Positions 27,447 through 35,558 of a DNA stretch of 64,000 nt are shown here, in pieces. The position numbers were made by a program, and so were the translations under genes. Origin of the DNA: Corynebacterium silvaticum (lineage in GTDB: Bacteria > Actinomycetota > Actinomycetes > Mycobacteriales > Mycobacteriaceae); assembly GCF_004382825.2 (NCBI RefSeq), contig NZ_SDQO02000004.1, positions 277,060 to 341,059 of the forward strand, read 5' to 3'. Within the stretch, counting starts at the first letter, position 1, and the number at the start of each line of letters is the position of its first letter. Below the pieces are notes generated by a model. It was not told where the DNA came from, searched no databases, and saw only the letters and a list, made by a program, of their open reading frames with translations.

Positions 27447-28445
27447 ATGATTGCAAAAAGGTTAGCCTCACCTCCATGCAAAAAAATCTTTATAGATGAC
27501 GCACTCTCACACCGATTAATTAAATCTGCCGACGAACTCGCAGCGCTCTCGTCCATCAACGACCCCGAATCTGCCGCAGCCATCGATACGCTTCTCGACG
27601 ATGAACTCGCCGATCTACGCGACGTTATCTGCCTCGATCCACGCCAACACGCCGCCCTCATCTCGGGACTTCCTTTCCCTGCGGTCAACGGCCCCACCCC
27701 GGCTTCGTGGCAAGAATGCCGCGGCAAAGTCCGAACGTGGCGGTTCATGCTTGCCATAGTGGCATCCGCGGTAGGACGTCCCTTCGGTTGGCTAGGACAA
27801 CAAGAAGGACGCCTCATTACCGATCTCGTCCCCACCAAGGGCCAAGAAGCACAACAGGTGGGTGCGAGTAGCAGCACTTCCCTCACACTGCATACCGAGG
27901 ATGCTTTTCATCCCCGCCGTTCTACCCACTTTGCACTGTTTGGGCTCCGCAACCCAAAAAAAGTAGGGACGACTTTAGCGCCTTGCGATCAAGCCTGGAA
28001 ACACTTAGACGCGGATTCCCGCAAAGTCCTTATGACTCCCGGCGCGGTCATCCTGCCCGATGACTCCTACGCTGACTTTGACAACTCAGCCCCGGAGTCC
28101 ATGACCGCCGTGTGGGAACGCGACCATGGTCTAGGTTTGCGTTTTGATCCCTCTTATACCGATCGTTCAACCGGATCACCACGCTGGTGGCAGGCCTATG
28201 AACAGCTCGCCGCAGCGCTCGATTCGGTGACATATTCAGTGCCCATCGAACCGGGGCAGCTAGTAATCATCAACAATGACACCTGTGTACACGGCCGAGT
28301 CCCCTTCACAGCAGACTACAACGGAACCGATCGTTGGATGCTCCGCATTAATATGATGGAGCACAATACCCAGCGTTTACCCTCTGAATCAGCAGAGCCC
28401 GGTTATGGGCAGCGCATCCGTTGCATCGACGGGCAGGTCCTATGA
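27447..28445 (+). CDS. Clavaminate-synthase-like Fe(II)/2-oxoglutarate oxygenase
   Basis: Probable amino-acid hydroxylase of the CAS/TauD superfamily (relatives: clavaminate synthase, VioC, AsnO). The iron ligands fit the CAS pattern: H149-x-E151 in LTLHTEDAF, H282 in DTCVHGR, and R300 for 2-oxoglutarate in RWMLRI. The His-to-His spacing of about 133 matches CAS. The start is uncertain: the ATG at 27447 puts the DtxR box inside the gene. The ATG at 27476, just after the box, would be in frame only if the following seven-A run were six. The gene overlaps the next by 4 bases (ATGA). The substrate is unknown; a free or carrier-bound basic amino acid is the family norm. Confidence 0.8.
   Translation: MIAKRLASPPCKKIFIDDALSHRLIKSADELAALSSINDPESAAAIDTLLDDELADLRDVICLDPRQHAALISGLPFPAVNGPTPASWQECRGKVRTWRFMLAIVASAVGRPFGWLGQQEGRLITDLVPTKGQEAQQVGASSSTSLTLHTEDAFHPRRSTHFALFGLRNPKKVGTTLAPCDQAWKHLDADSRKVLMTPGAVILPDDSYADFDNSAPESMTAVWERDHGLGLRFDPSYTDRSTGSPRWWQAYEQLAAALDSVTYSVPIEPGQLVIINNDTCVHGRVPFTADYNGTDRWMLRINMMEHNTQRLPSESAEPGYGQRIRCIDGQVL
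27457..27475 (+). promoter_or_regulatory. DtxR-box-like operator of the biosynthetic operon
   Basis: The plus strand carries an uninterrupted GGTTAGCCT core followed by ACC, 13 of 19 matches to the DtxR consensus with the central 9 bases exact. It ends immediately before an ATG at 27476. Together with the opposite-facing box at 27373-27391 it implies joint iron-dependent repression of both divergent operons. Confidence 0.72.
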
Positions 28446-29432
28446 CCAGCACACTCCGTATACTCCGCAGCGCAGACCTCGCCCACGTGGTAGTCGATCC
28501 CCAATCAGTTCTCAGCGCCGTGCGTACTGCGCTTACAGAGCTGGGGCGCGGGGATGCCGAATGCCCCGAAAAAATTACAGTCAAGGTTCCCACCAGCGTG
28601 AGTTACTCGATGCTGGGCCGTAGTTCGACGCTGTCTACCGTGGGTTTTAAAACTTCTTTCACGCACTGGGAACCACGCAACGCCGACGGGCACCGTGAAA
28701 AATCCTATGCAACCACGCTCACGCTTTACGACGACACCACCGGCGCCCCCATCGCCATGATGGATGGTGCCCCCATCGGAGCGTTAAGAACCCCCGCCGT
28801 CTCCGCAGTTTTGGCGCAGGCCGCTGGATGCAGCCCTACATCGACACTCGTTATCGGTTCAGGGGTCCAAGGACAACAGGCCTCCCCCTTCCTACTCACA
28901 GAATTTCCCACTTTGTCCCGGCTCATAATCTCAGGACATCACCCGGATAGTGTGGAAAGAGCAAAGGACCTTGCGTTGCGCTTAAAACAGCAGCGTCACG
29001 AGGAAGGGACATCACCGTTGATCTGGTCGATGACCCTGCGCCATTAGCACGCGAATGTGATCTTGTTATCGGGGCAGCCGGGCCCGATACTCCCGCGGTG
29101 GTTACCGCCAAGGACCTCCAAGAACATGCCACCGTCGTGGTGGTGGGTTATGGCATCGATGCCAGCGTCTGCCATCAAGCGGAGCGGATTATCACCACAA
29201 GCGAACGGCAGATGCATCTCACGGAACAGACTTTGCAGATGCGCACGGTGTTATGCCCGAAATAACTGCCGAGCTCCCCGCGCTTTTAGCTTCCCAACGC
29301 CCATTGCGGGCGTCGTCAGGCATTACTTCCTGTTACAACAGCGGCCTTGTCCTTACAGACATCGCAGTAGGTTCTGTTTTCGCGGCTGCAGCCATAGAGC
29401 AAAACCTTGGGGTGGAGGTGGACCTATGGTAG
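28442..29432 (+). pseudogene. SbnB-like dehydrogenase (ornithine cyclodeaminase family), two frameshifts
   Basis: SbnB converts N-(1-amino-1-carboxy-2-ethyl)glutamate to L-2,3-diaminopropionate plus 2-oxoglutarate. The first part (28442 to about 28985) carries the family's SMLGRSSTLSTVGFKTSF, GAPIGALRTPAVSAV and Rossmann motif LVIGSGVQGQQ. The frame then shifts at an AAAA run (28984-28987) into RDITVDLVDDPAPLARECD and VIGAAGPDTPAVV. It shifts again between about 29195 and 29225 into GTDFADAHGVMPEI and the C-terminal GLVLTDIAVGSVFAAAAIE, ending at TAG 29432. The complete reading would be about 330 residues, the normal size. It overlaps both neighbours, so it was part of a tight operon. Confidence 0.78.
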
Positions 29433-30533
29433 CCGCTCCCGTTTGTCGTATGCCGATCCCCTCATGGCAGGAGGAATTAGCGCACTCACCGACATTGGAG
29501 AGCATCGCGCATGTCGCCCGTGGACCTTTCCACGTCCTATACCCGCGCAATTTCACGGACACGGCGAAACACTGGATCGACACCGCTGCAGATATCGGAA
29601 TCGCTTTTGGTCTGCGCTTTGGCAAGAAATCCAACAAATCCGGATGCTTTGCGCGGTGCCTCGCCGATATATGTGCGCAGGGATACGACGCCGGAATCGA
29701 CGTTGCCAGCACCAACGAGCTCCATGCTGCTCTCTGCGCAGGAGTGCCTGGAGAACAACTCGTGGTTACCGGCCCCACTCCAACCGCTGACCTTATCCGG
29801 CTTGCTACCTACCACGGTTCTCTTCTAACGGTCTCTAGGCCCGAGGACGTTGATGCGATAGCCAGGGTCATGCACGATATACAGCCGATAAAAAAGCTCA
29901 GGGTCATGCTCCGTCTTAGTTCTCGCGGACCACACACGCGCTTTGGTATGAGCCCCGAACAGAGTTATGCCGTAGCGCAGGCGTTAGAGTCTGGTCGCCA
30001 CCGAGGCCTTCCTGTAAGCATCATCGGCGTGAGTTTTCATTGCAATGGATACGACTTAGACGAGCGTTAAAGACAGGGCGATTGCCCACGGAATCACGCT
30101 GCTGGCCGAGCCAGGAAGAAGTTTGTGCCAAGCAGTAGGAGCAAGCTACTTTCCCGTGCTCTCCTGCCACAGGCTTCCCAATGCAGAGGGAAACGTAACC
30201 GTTGTAGAGGGTACCAGCCTGAGCCTGTCTGAGCAGTGGTTTGACTCCGAGTACTACCCGGACCCGTATCTCATCCGTGCGGGGACAATCGTTGACCAGG
30301 GTGAACCCACGAGTTCCGCCGTGGCGGGATCTACATGCTTGGATGGCGATTACCTAAGCCGGAGGTTTATCCGCTTCCCCGACCGTCCCCAACCTGGCGA
30401 CATTCTGGTCTATCCCGATACGGCGGGCTATCAGATGGATTCCAACGAATCCGCGTTTCATGGCAAAGAGCCTCCCAAAAAAATTGTCTTTTCCACTACC
30501 CCACACCAGCACTTCACAGAGGATTTTTCATGA
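29426..30533 (+). pseudogene. SbnH/Y4yA-like PLP-dependent decarboxylase, internal deletion and frameshift
   Basis: Fold-type III (alanine-racemase-like) decarboxylase. The N-terminal part (29426-30069) has the PLP-lysine region RFGKKSNKSG and barrel strands up to VSFHCNGYDLDER, then TAA. In another frame from about 30069 follow LLAEPGRSLCQAVG, WFDSEYYPDPYLI, the C-terminal active-site Cys in GSTCLDGDYL, and GYQMDSNESAFHG. Only about 12 codons separate the His motif from EPGR. In this enzyme family about 80-100 residues including a GGG phosphate-binding motif belong there. So the lesion is a deletion plus frameshift, not a simple base-call error, and activity is unlikely. SbnH of staphyloferrin B synthesis acts on citryl-diaminopropionate. 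Confidence 0.75.
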
Positions 30534-31600
30534 CCAACACCGTTGTTACCCGCGTATCCCAGCTCATTGGCAACACCCCGCTATTCGAGCTCGTCGCTAC
30601 GCCTTCTGGAAGCCGAGTATTGCTTAAACTCGAACAATTTAATCCCTCCGGGAGCGCAAAAATTCGCATGGCGGAATCCATGATCAACGCCGCAGAAGCA
30701 GAGGGCAGGCTCCAGGCCGGCGGCACGATTGTCGAGTCCACCTCAGGAAACACGGGGCAAGGCCTAGCAATTCTTGCGGTTGAGCGCGGCTATAAATTTG
30801 TGGCTGTGGTGGATAACCACTCCTGTAAAGACAAACTCAATGCCATGAGCGCAATGGACACTCACCTCGAATATGTTGCGGCAGAAGGCGACGATGCGCT
30901 TGCGACCTCAGCACGCGAGGACTACGCCGAAGAACTTGGTCAACAACCCGGATGGGTTTTTATGAAGCAACACGACAACGAGGCCAATTCCAGGGGCTAC
31001 TACCCCGCCGCAGACGAAATCATAGAAACGCTAGGACACTGCCCGTCTCATCTGATCAGCGCGGTGGGCACAGGCGGGAGCCTGTTCGGGGTGACCGAAC
31101 GCCTTAATGAGCTGGGTTATCGGCCACACACTATAGGGGTAGAACCCGAAGGATCTATCGCTTTTGGCGGACCGGCGCATGATTACAGGCAATCGGGTAC
31201 CGGTACTCCTGAGGGGGCCGTTATCGGCACTGCTGTACGCTACGATCTCCTCGATATGGGGGCAAAGGTCTCTGACATCGCTGCTTTCGCGGCTTGCCGG
31301 ACGATCGCAAGGCATACTGGTCTGCTGCTCGGAGGTTCCGCCGGCGGAGCCGTTGTTGCTGCATTAGAGTTGCTTCCTACGCTGCCGGCTGGGTCCACGT
31401 CAGTAACCATGGTCTGCGATGGCGGCGAAAAATACTTGGATACTGTCTTCAACGACTCATGGATGCGCTCTCATAACCTGCTTGATTCCGACCTTGAGGA
31501 ACAAATCTGGAAGCATATAACCGCATTGCGTGAGGGAGTATCCCCTGCCCCGCTAAAACTCACCCGAGTCTCTTGGTCAAAGGAAAAAACGTGCGTCTAG
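30530..31600 (+). CDS. SbnA-like PLP synthase (cysteine synthase family)
   Basis: In staphyloferrin B synthesis SbnA joins O-phosphoserine and glutamate to give the precursor that SbnB cleaves to diaminopropionate. Here the 356-residue protein has the fold-type II core: ISQLIGNTPL-like start (VSQLIGNTPLFEL), PLP lysine in NPSGSAKIRMAESM, substrate loop STSGNTGQ, phosphate loop GTGGSLFG, and late GGSAGGAVVA and DGGEKYLDT. The longer C-terminus beyond CysK length also fits SbnA. The ATG overlaps the decarboxylase stop (ATGA). It is intact. Plain cysteine synthase is the alternative, disfavoured by the SbnB-like partner next door. Confidence 0.8.
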   Translation: MTNTVVTRVSQLIGNTPLFELVATPSGSRVLLKLEQFNPSGSAKIRMAESMINAAEAEGRLQAGGTIVESTSGNTGQGLAILAVERGYKFVAVVDNHSCKDKLNAMSAMDTHLEYVAAEGDDALATSAREDYAEELGQQPGWVFMKQHDNEANSRGYYPAADEIIETLGHCPSHLISAVGTGGSLFGVTERLNELGYRPHTIGVEPEGSIAFGGPAHDYRQSGTGTPEGAVIGTAVRYDLLDMGAKVSDIAAFAACRTIARHTGLLLGGSAGGAVVAALELLPTLPAGSTSVTMVCDGGEKYLDTVFNDSWMRSHNLLDSDLEEQIWKHITALREGVSPAPLKLTRVSWSKEKTCV

Positions 31601-32997
31601 CTAGCTCTGGTTCACAAGATCCCGGCTTTTTACATAGGCAACTTCTGCGGCTTTCCCTCCCCTTAGCTGGGACCCAGCTGGCCAACATTGCGTTATCCAC
31701 CACGGACACCATCGTGATGGGATATCTCAGCGTTGCGGCCCTGGCAGGTGGTGGTCTGGCGGTGATCTGGTTTAACCAAATTCGCACGATGGCGGTCGGC
31801 CTCCTTACTCCCTTGGGAAACCGTATCGCGCAAGTCCATGCACGCTACGAGCATAATCCCAGTACTGAGCTGCAACAAGAGATCCGCAATCTCACGCGCA
31901 CTGGCCTGTTCTTAGCAACAGCGAGCGGGGTTATTGGTGCAATCCTTCTCGTCCTGATTAGTTACGCGCTGCCGTTGTTCGGCCAGCCGTCGGCGGTTAC
32001 CGACGCCGCTATCCCCATGATGTGGGCTCTAGCCCCTGGTCTTATTCCGTGTCTCTGGTTCCAGGTATCACGGCAGTTTTGTGTAGGGCTAGGCAAACCA
32101 CAATCGCTCTTGGGGATCACCCTCGCCATGGTCGTTGTCAATGCCTTGCTGAACTTTGCTTTTGCCTTTGGCTACGGGCCGTTTCCTGAGCTTGGTCTCG
32201 TAGGAATCGGTCTATCCACCACGCTCGTTCACTGCATATCTGCAGCCGCCTATTTCGTCTTAATCAACAGAAATCCTGACATTAACGCGTTCCACGCCAT
32301 CGACTTTTGGCGTCGCGACGCAACCTCGTTCCGCTCCCAGCTCCTGCCGCAGCTACGTACTCAGCTGCGTTTAGGGGCTCCGGTCTCAGCCACCTATGGC
32401 GCGGAAGCCGGCATGTTTTCGGTCTTAGCCCTCATCATGGGGTCATTCGGCGCTGATGCTCTTGCGGCTCACAATGTGGTGTACCAAGTTACGTTCATCG
32501 TTTTCCAAATCGGAATCGGTTTTTCCCACGGCAGCTCAATACTGGTCAGCCGTGCATTTGGGCTTCACGACGTCCACCTCTCCCGACGTATCGGTCTGCA
32601 AGCGCTAGCCACCATGATGGGAGTTGTAGCCATAGCCGCGATTTTTTTCCTTTTCACACCCGAATTTGTGCTCCGTCCTTTTATGCGTGATGCCACCCCC
32701 GAAGCACTGGCTCTCGCAGTGTCTTTGCTCATGATCGGCACGCTCATGGAGTTTGTGGATACTGGCCAAAACGTGGCAATCGGTGCATTACGAGGCATCA
32801 ATGACACCTCAACAGGCCTTAAAGCTTCCCTCCTAGGCTATTGGGTTGTAGGACTTCCCGCTGCTTTAGCTTTTGCCTATGGTTTTCATCTCGGTCCTCA
32901 TGGAATCTGGTGGGGTTTAGTCGCCGGGCTGGCAACATCGGCGTTCCTTTTATGGACCACCTTCCTACGAAAAACCCAGGCTCTAGAAAAGTCATAG
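31591..32997 (+). CDS. MATE family efflux transporter
   Basis: Twelve-helix multidrug-and-toxin-extrusion exporter driven by an ion gradient. The 468-residue protein shows two homologous halves, each starting with the MATE pattern: LSLPLAGTQLANIALSTTDTIVMGYLS in the first half, LGAPVSATYGAEAGMFSVLALIMG in the second. The start is taken as GTG 31591, with AAAGGA six bases before it; the SbnA-like gene ends at 31600, so they overlap by 10 bases. As last gene of the operon it is a reasonable exporter for the operon's product. This is inference from position; the transported molecule is unknown. Confidence 0.82.
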   Translation: MRLASSGSQDPGFLHRQLLRLSLPLAGTQLANIALSTTDTIVMGYLSVAALAGGGLAVIWFNQIRTMAVGLLTPLGNRIAQVHARYEHNPSTELQQEIRNLTRTGLFLATASGVIGAILLVLISYALPLFGQPSAVTDAAIPMMWALAPGLIPCLWFQVSRQFCVGLGKPQSLLGITLAMVVVNALLNFAFAFGYGPFPELGLVGIGLSTTLVHCISAAAYFVLINRNPDINAFHAIDFWRRDATSFRSQLLPQLRTQLRLGAPVSATYGAEAGMFSVLALIMGSFGADALAAHNVVYQVTFIVFQIGIGFSHGSSILVSRAFGLHDVHLSRRIGLQALATMMGVVAIAAIFFLFTPEFVLRPFMRDATPEALALAVSLLMIGTLMEFVDTGQNVAIGALRGINDTSTGLKASLLGYWVVGLPAALAFAYGFHLGPHGIWWGLVAGLATSAFLLWTTFLRKTQALEKS

Positions 32998-33027
32998 GGC
33001 GCTACCTGCGAGTACGTACACCACAAA

Positions 33028-33080
33028 GATTGGTAGTTGTCCTGTAATTCAGGAACAGCTACCAATCTTCTTTTCTTTAC
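33028..33080 (+). terminator. Terminator of the biosynthetic operon
   Basis: A 17-base imperfect stem (33028-33044 / 33050-33067, with a one-base bulge and a wobble) is followed by TTCTTTTCTTT. It marks the right end of the island operon. Confidence 0.8.
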
Positions 33081-33372
33081 ACATAGGCCTCAAAAACTGG
33101 CTAAGACACCAACACACTTCAGCTAAAAAGTTTTAAAAACTTAGCATTTCCACTGGTGTAGCACCCATCTTCTTTCCTTCTTCGAACAATCCATCGCATG
33201 CTACACATCCAATGTCACAAGGGCTTCATATCTTCTATATCAGACAAGCACCGCGGTCCAGACTCTCGTGGAAACCGCGACCTATATTTTCTACGGATGC
33301 TGTGCTCGCGGTGTTTGTCACCCATGACAATCAATGACTATTCCCTCATAGTCCATGTTCAAAGGAGCACCG
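33081..33372. other. Gene-free stretch before the Ltp-type gene
   Basis: No credible frame. AT-rich at the left end, with a run of A/T around 33120-33150. Only a ribosome site (AAAGGAG, 33361-33367) is assignable. I see no copy of the tRNA-Arg 3' end here that could mark an integration boundary. Confidence 0.5.
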
Positions 33373-33956
33373 ATGTCTGCACCTATCCCTCAGCCAACAG
33401 ATAACCCATACACCCAGCAGCCTCCTGCAAAAAAGAAAGGTGGATGCTTTAAGTGGGGAGCCATCGCTGGTGGTGGTCTCCTCGTCCTTGGAATTGTATC
33501 TTCTCTGGGAGGTGGCGGTGACACCAACACTTCTGCAGGGTCCCCAACCACCCAACAGCAAGCTATAAACAACATTGCAGCAACGCCACAGCACAACGAC
33601 GTTGCCACTGCGACTCAGACAACCGATGTTGCCGCTACCCCCGATGTCCCGCGTGAATTCAAAAATGCATTGCGCAGCGCCGAACAGTATTCAAAGCTCA
33701 TGCACATGTCTAAAGCTGGTATTTACAACCAGTTAACATCCGAGTACGGGGAGAAATTCAGCCCCGAAGCAGCACAGTATGCAGTTGATACGATCAAAGC
33801 CGACTGGAGAACAAAAACGCACTGGAAACAGCAAAGAAATACCAAGACACTATGGCGATGTCTTCTGATGCAATTTACGACCAACTGGTCTCTGAGTACG
33901 GAGAAAAATTTACCCCCGAGCAGGCGCATTATGCCATTGACAACCTTCCGCAATAA
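33373..33956 (+). pseudogene. Ltp-type host-cell-surface protein with two tandem repeats, frameshifted
   Basis: Membrane-anchored surface protein with a Pro/Gln-rich start, KKKGGCFKWG followed by one hydrophobic helix (about residues 30-50), a Thr/Gln-rich spacer, then two Ltp repeats. Repeat 1 is FKNALRSAEQYSKLMHMSK...LTSEYGEKFSPEAAQYAVD. Repeat 2, NALETAKKYQDTMAMSSDA...LVSEYGEKFTPEQAHYAIDNL, lies in another frame after about 33808 and ends at TAA 33954-33956. One missing base near GGAGAAC joins them. The pair of repeats, about 48 residues each, is the normal architecture. Relatives include phage superinfection-exclusion lipoproteins and many corynebacterial surface proteins. Whether the lesion is real is unknown. 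Confidence 0.78.
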
Positions 33957-34044
33957 CATAGGTAGTTGAGATAGTAGCCCGGTATCGAGCCACCTTGCCC
34001 TGCCAATAAGGTTTTTGGGCAATGGTGGCTCTACCATTTATCCC

Positions 34045-35319
34045 ATGTTGTATGCTTCTTCCGCGTTTTCTGCGGAGATTACTCTGGCGGCCGAAGCAAG
34101 CCAGACCGATACCCTTGTGTCCTTTGCGTGGATCATGGCGGCCGCGCTCGTAGCCCCGCTGCTCTCCTACGCCACGGGGAAACGTATCCCCGCCGTCGTG
34201 TTGCTCATCGCTTTCGGATGTCTCATTGGCCCCCACGTGCTGGGCTTGGCCTCGGAAGCCGGAGGCGTTGGATTAATCAAAGAAATCGGCCTAGGTATGC
34301 TCTTTCTTCTTGCCGGCTATGAGATCGATCCGGAAACCCTCCGTGGAAAGGAAGGACGATCCGGCCTTTCCACGTGGATCATATGTGCGGTGTTGAGCTT
34401 CCTCGGAGCTTTTGCCATCTTGGGCTTTGATAACTTTTCCACAGCAATCGTGCTTGCCATCGCCGTTACCTCCACGGCAATTGGAACGTTGCTACCGATT
34501 ATGAAGCAACAGAATCTGCTGAACACCTCCGTGGGATCATCCCTCATGATTCATGGAGCAATCGGAGAAATCGCCCCTATTCTGGCCATGGCTTTATTGC
34601 TGTCGGCTCGCTCAACATGGATGACAGCTGCTGTCCTGTTCGTGTTCTTCCTCATCGCTATTGTGGTAGCCATTGTCCCCAAGACCGTGAAATTGTTCCT
34701 CCCATGGATGGGACGTGCGATGGTCGATGGGGCGGGATCAACAAACCAGACAGTCCTGCGACTCATCTTGTTAATGCTGGCCATCTTGATGGCTGTCGCA
34801 GCAGTCTTTGAATTAGACGTGGTCCTCGGGGCTTTTGCTGCAGGCTTTATCCTGCGACAAATGGTTCCCCAAAAGTACCGAGTAGCACTGGAACAGCGTC
34901 TAGATATTGTCGGTTATAGCCTGCTTATACCGGTATTCTTCATTTGTTCGGGTATGGCCATTGATCCCGCAGCAGTGGCAGAAAAGCCCTGGTTCCTCAT
35001 CATTCTTATCCCGCTGATTTACATCACGCGCGGTCTTCCAGTCTTCTTGCGGGAGATGTTCTTTAATACTGGCTCGGGGCTAAAAGATTGGAGAGAAAAA
35101 TTACAGCTGAGCTTGTTTGCCGCGGCTGCTCTACCGATCATCGTGGCAGTTACGGAAGTCGCCACGGCTTCCCGCATATTGAGCCACGAAAATGCGTCCA
35201 TCATGGTAGCTGCGGGCTCTATCACTGTACTGCTCTTCCCCTTGCTCGCTAGTCATCTCAAGCCAGCGAAAGCTTATACGGAGTCCCCGCAACAGAATCA
35301 GGACGCCTCACATTCCTAG
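34045..35319 (+). CDS. Cation:proton antiporter (CPA2/Kef type)
   Basis: Membrane antiporter of the monovalent cation:proton antiporter-2 family, exchanging Na+ or K+ for protons. The 424-residue protein has about 12 hydrophobic segments. The early GKRIPAVVLLIAFGCLIGP and the Glu in FLLAGYEIDPETLRG are typical of the family. There is no C-terminal TrkA-N domain, unlike KefB/C. The ATG at 34045 is chosen over a TTG 10 codons upstream. It is monocistronic, with a terminator after the stop. Ion selectivity cannot be read from sequence. Confidence 0.83.
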   Translation: MLYASSAFSAEITLAAEASQTDTLVSFAWIMAAALVAPLLSYATGKRIPAVVLLIAFGCLIGPHVLGLASEAGGVGLIKEIGLGMLFLLAGYEIDPETLRGKEGRSGLSTWIICAVLSFLGAFAILGFDNFSTAIVLAIAVTSTAIGTLLPIMKQQNLLNTSVGSSLMIHGAIGEIAPILAMALLLSARSTWMTAAVLFVFFLIAIVVAIVPKTVKLFLPWMGRAMVDGAGSTNQTVLRLILLMLAILMAVAAVFELDVVLGAFAAGFILRQMVPQKYRVALEQRLDIVGYSLLIPVFFICSGMAIDPAAVAEKPWFLIILIPLIYITRGLPVFLREMFFNTGSGLKDWREKLQLSLFAAAALPIIVAVTEVATASRILSHENASIMVAAGSITVLLFPLLASHLKPAKAYTESPQQNQDASHS

Positions 35320-35343
35320 GCAAGACCGCTTTCTTGGAGGGTA

Positions 35344-35380
35344 GGGAGCACATTTAGTGGTGTGCTCCCCCTCGTTCTTT
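35344..35380 (+). terminator. Terminator of the antiporter gene
   Basis: Stem GGGAGCAC (35344-35351) with GTGCTCCC (35362-35369), followed by CCTCGTTCTTT. Confidence 0.7.
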
Positions 35381-35558
35381 ACGCCCAGAGGTGTTACTGT
35401 AGTTAAAACTATTGCCTGTAGCATCAAAATTCGCCCCACGAGGTTTAAACACATCCAAAAGCCTCATTTGTATCATGTGTCTGAGTTTTGCTGCCGCTGC
35501 ATATTTCTGACCGACCCAGCACTTTTACACTGTTTGAAAGACAGGAAAGTCATTTAGC

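Noticed and set aside
30530..31600. Housekeeping cysteine synthase (CysK)
   Set aside because: The core motifs would also fit, but the longer C-terminus and tight operon with an SbnB-like gene favour an SbnA-like role. It is not excluded.
22148..33000. Direct repeat of the tRNA-Arg 3' end as an att site
   Set aside because: No second copy of the tRNA 3' end was found near the right boundary of the island.
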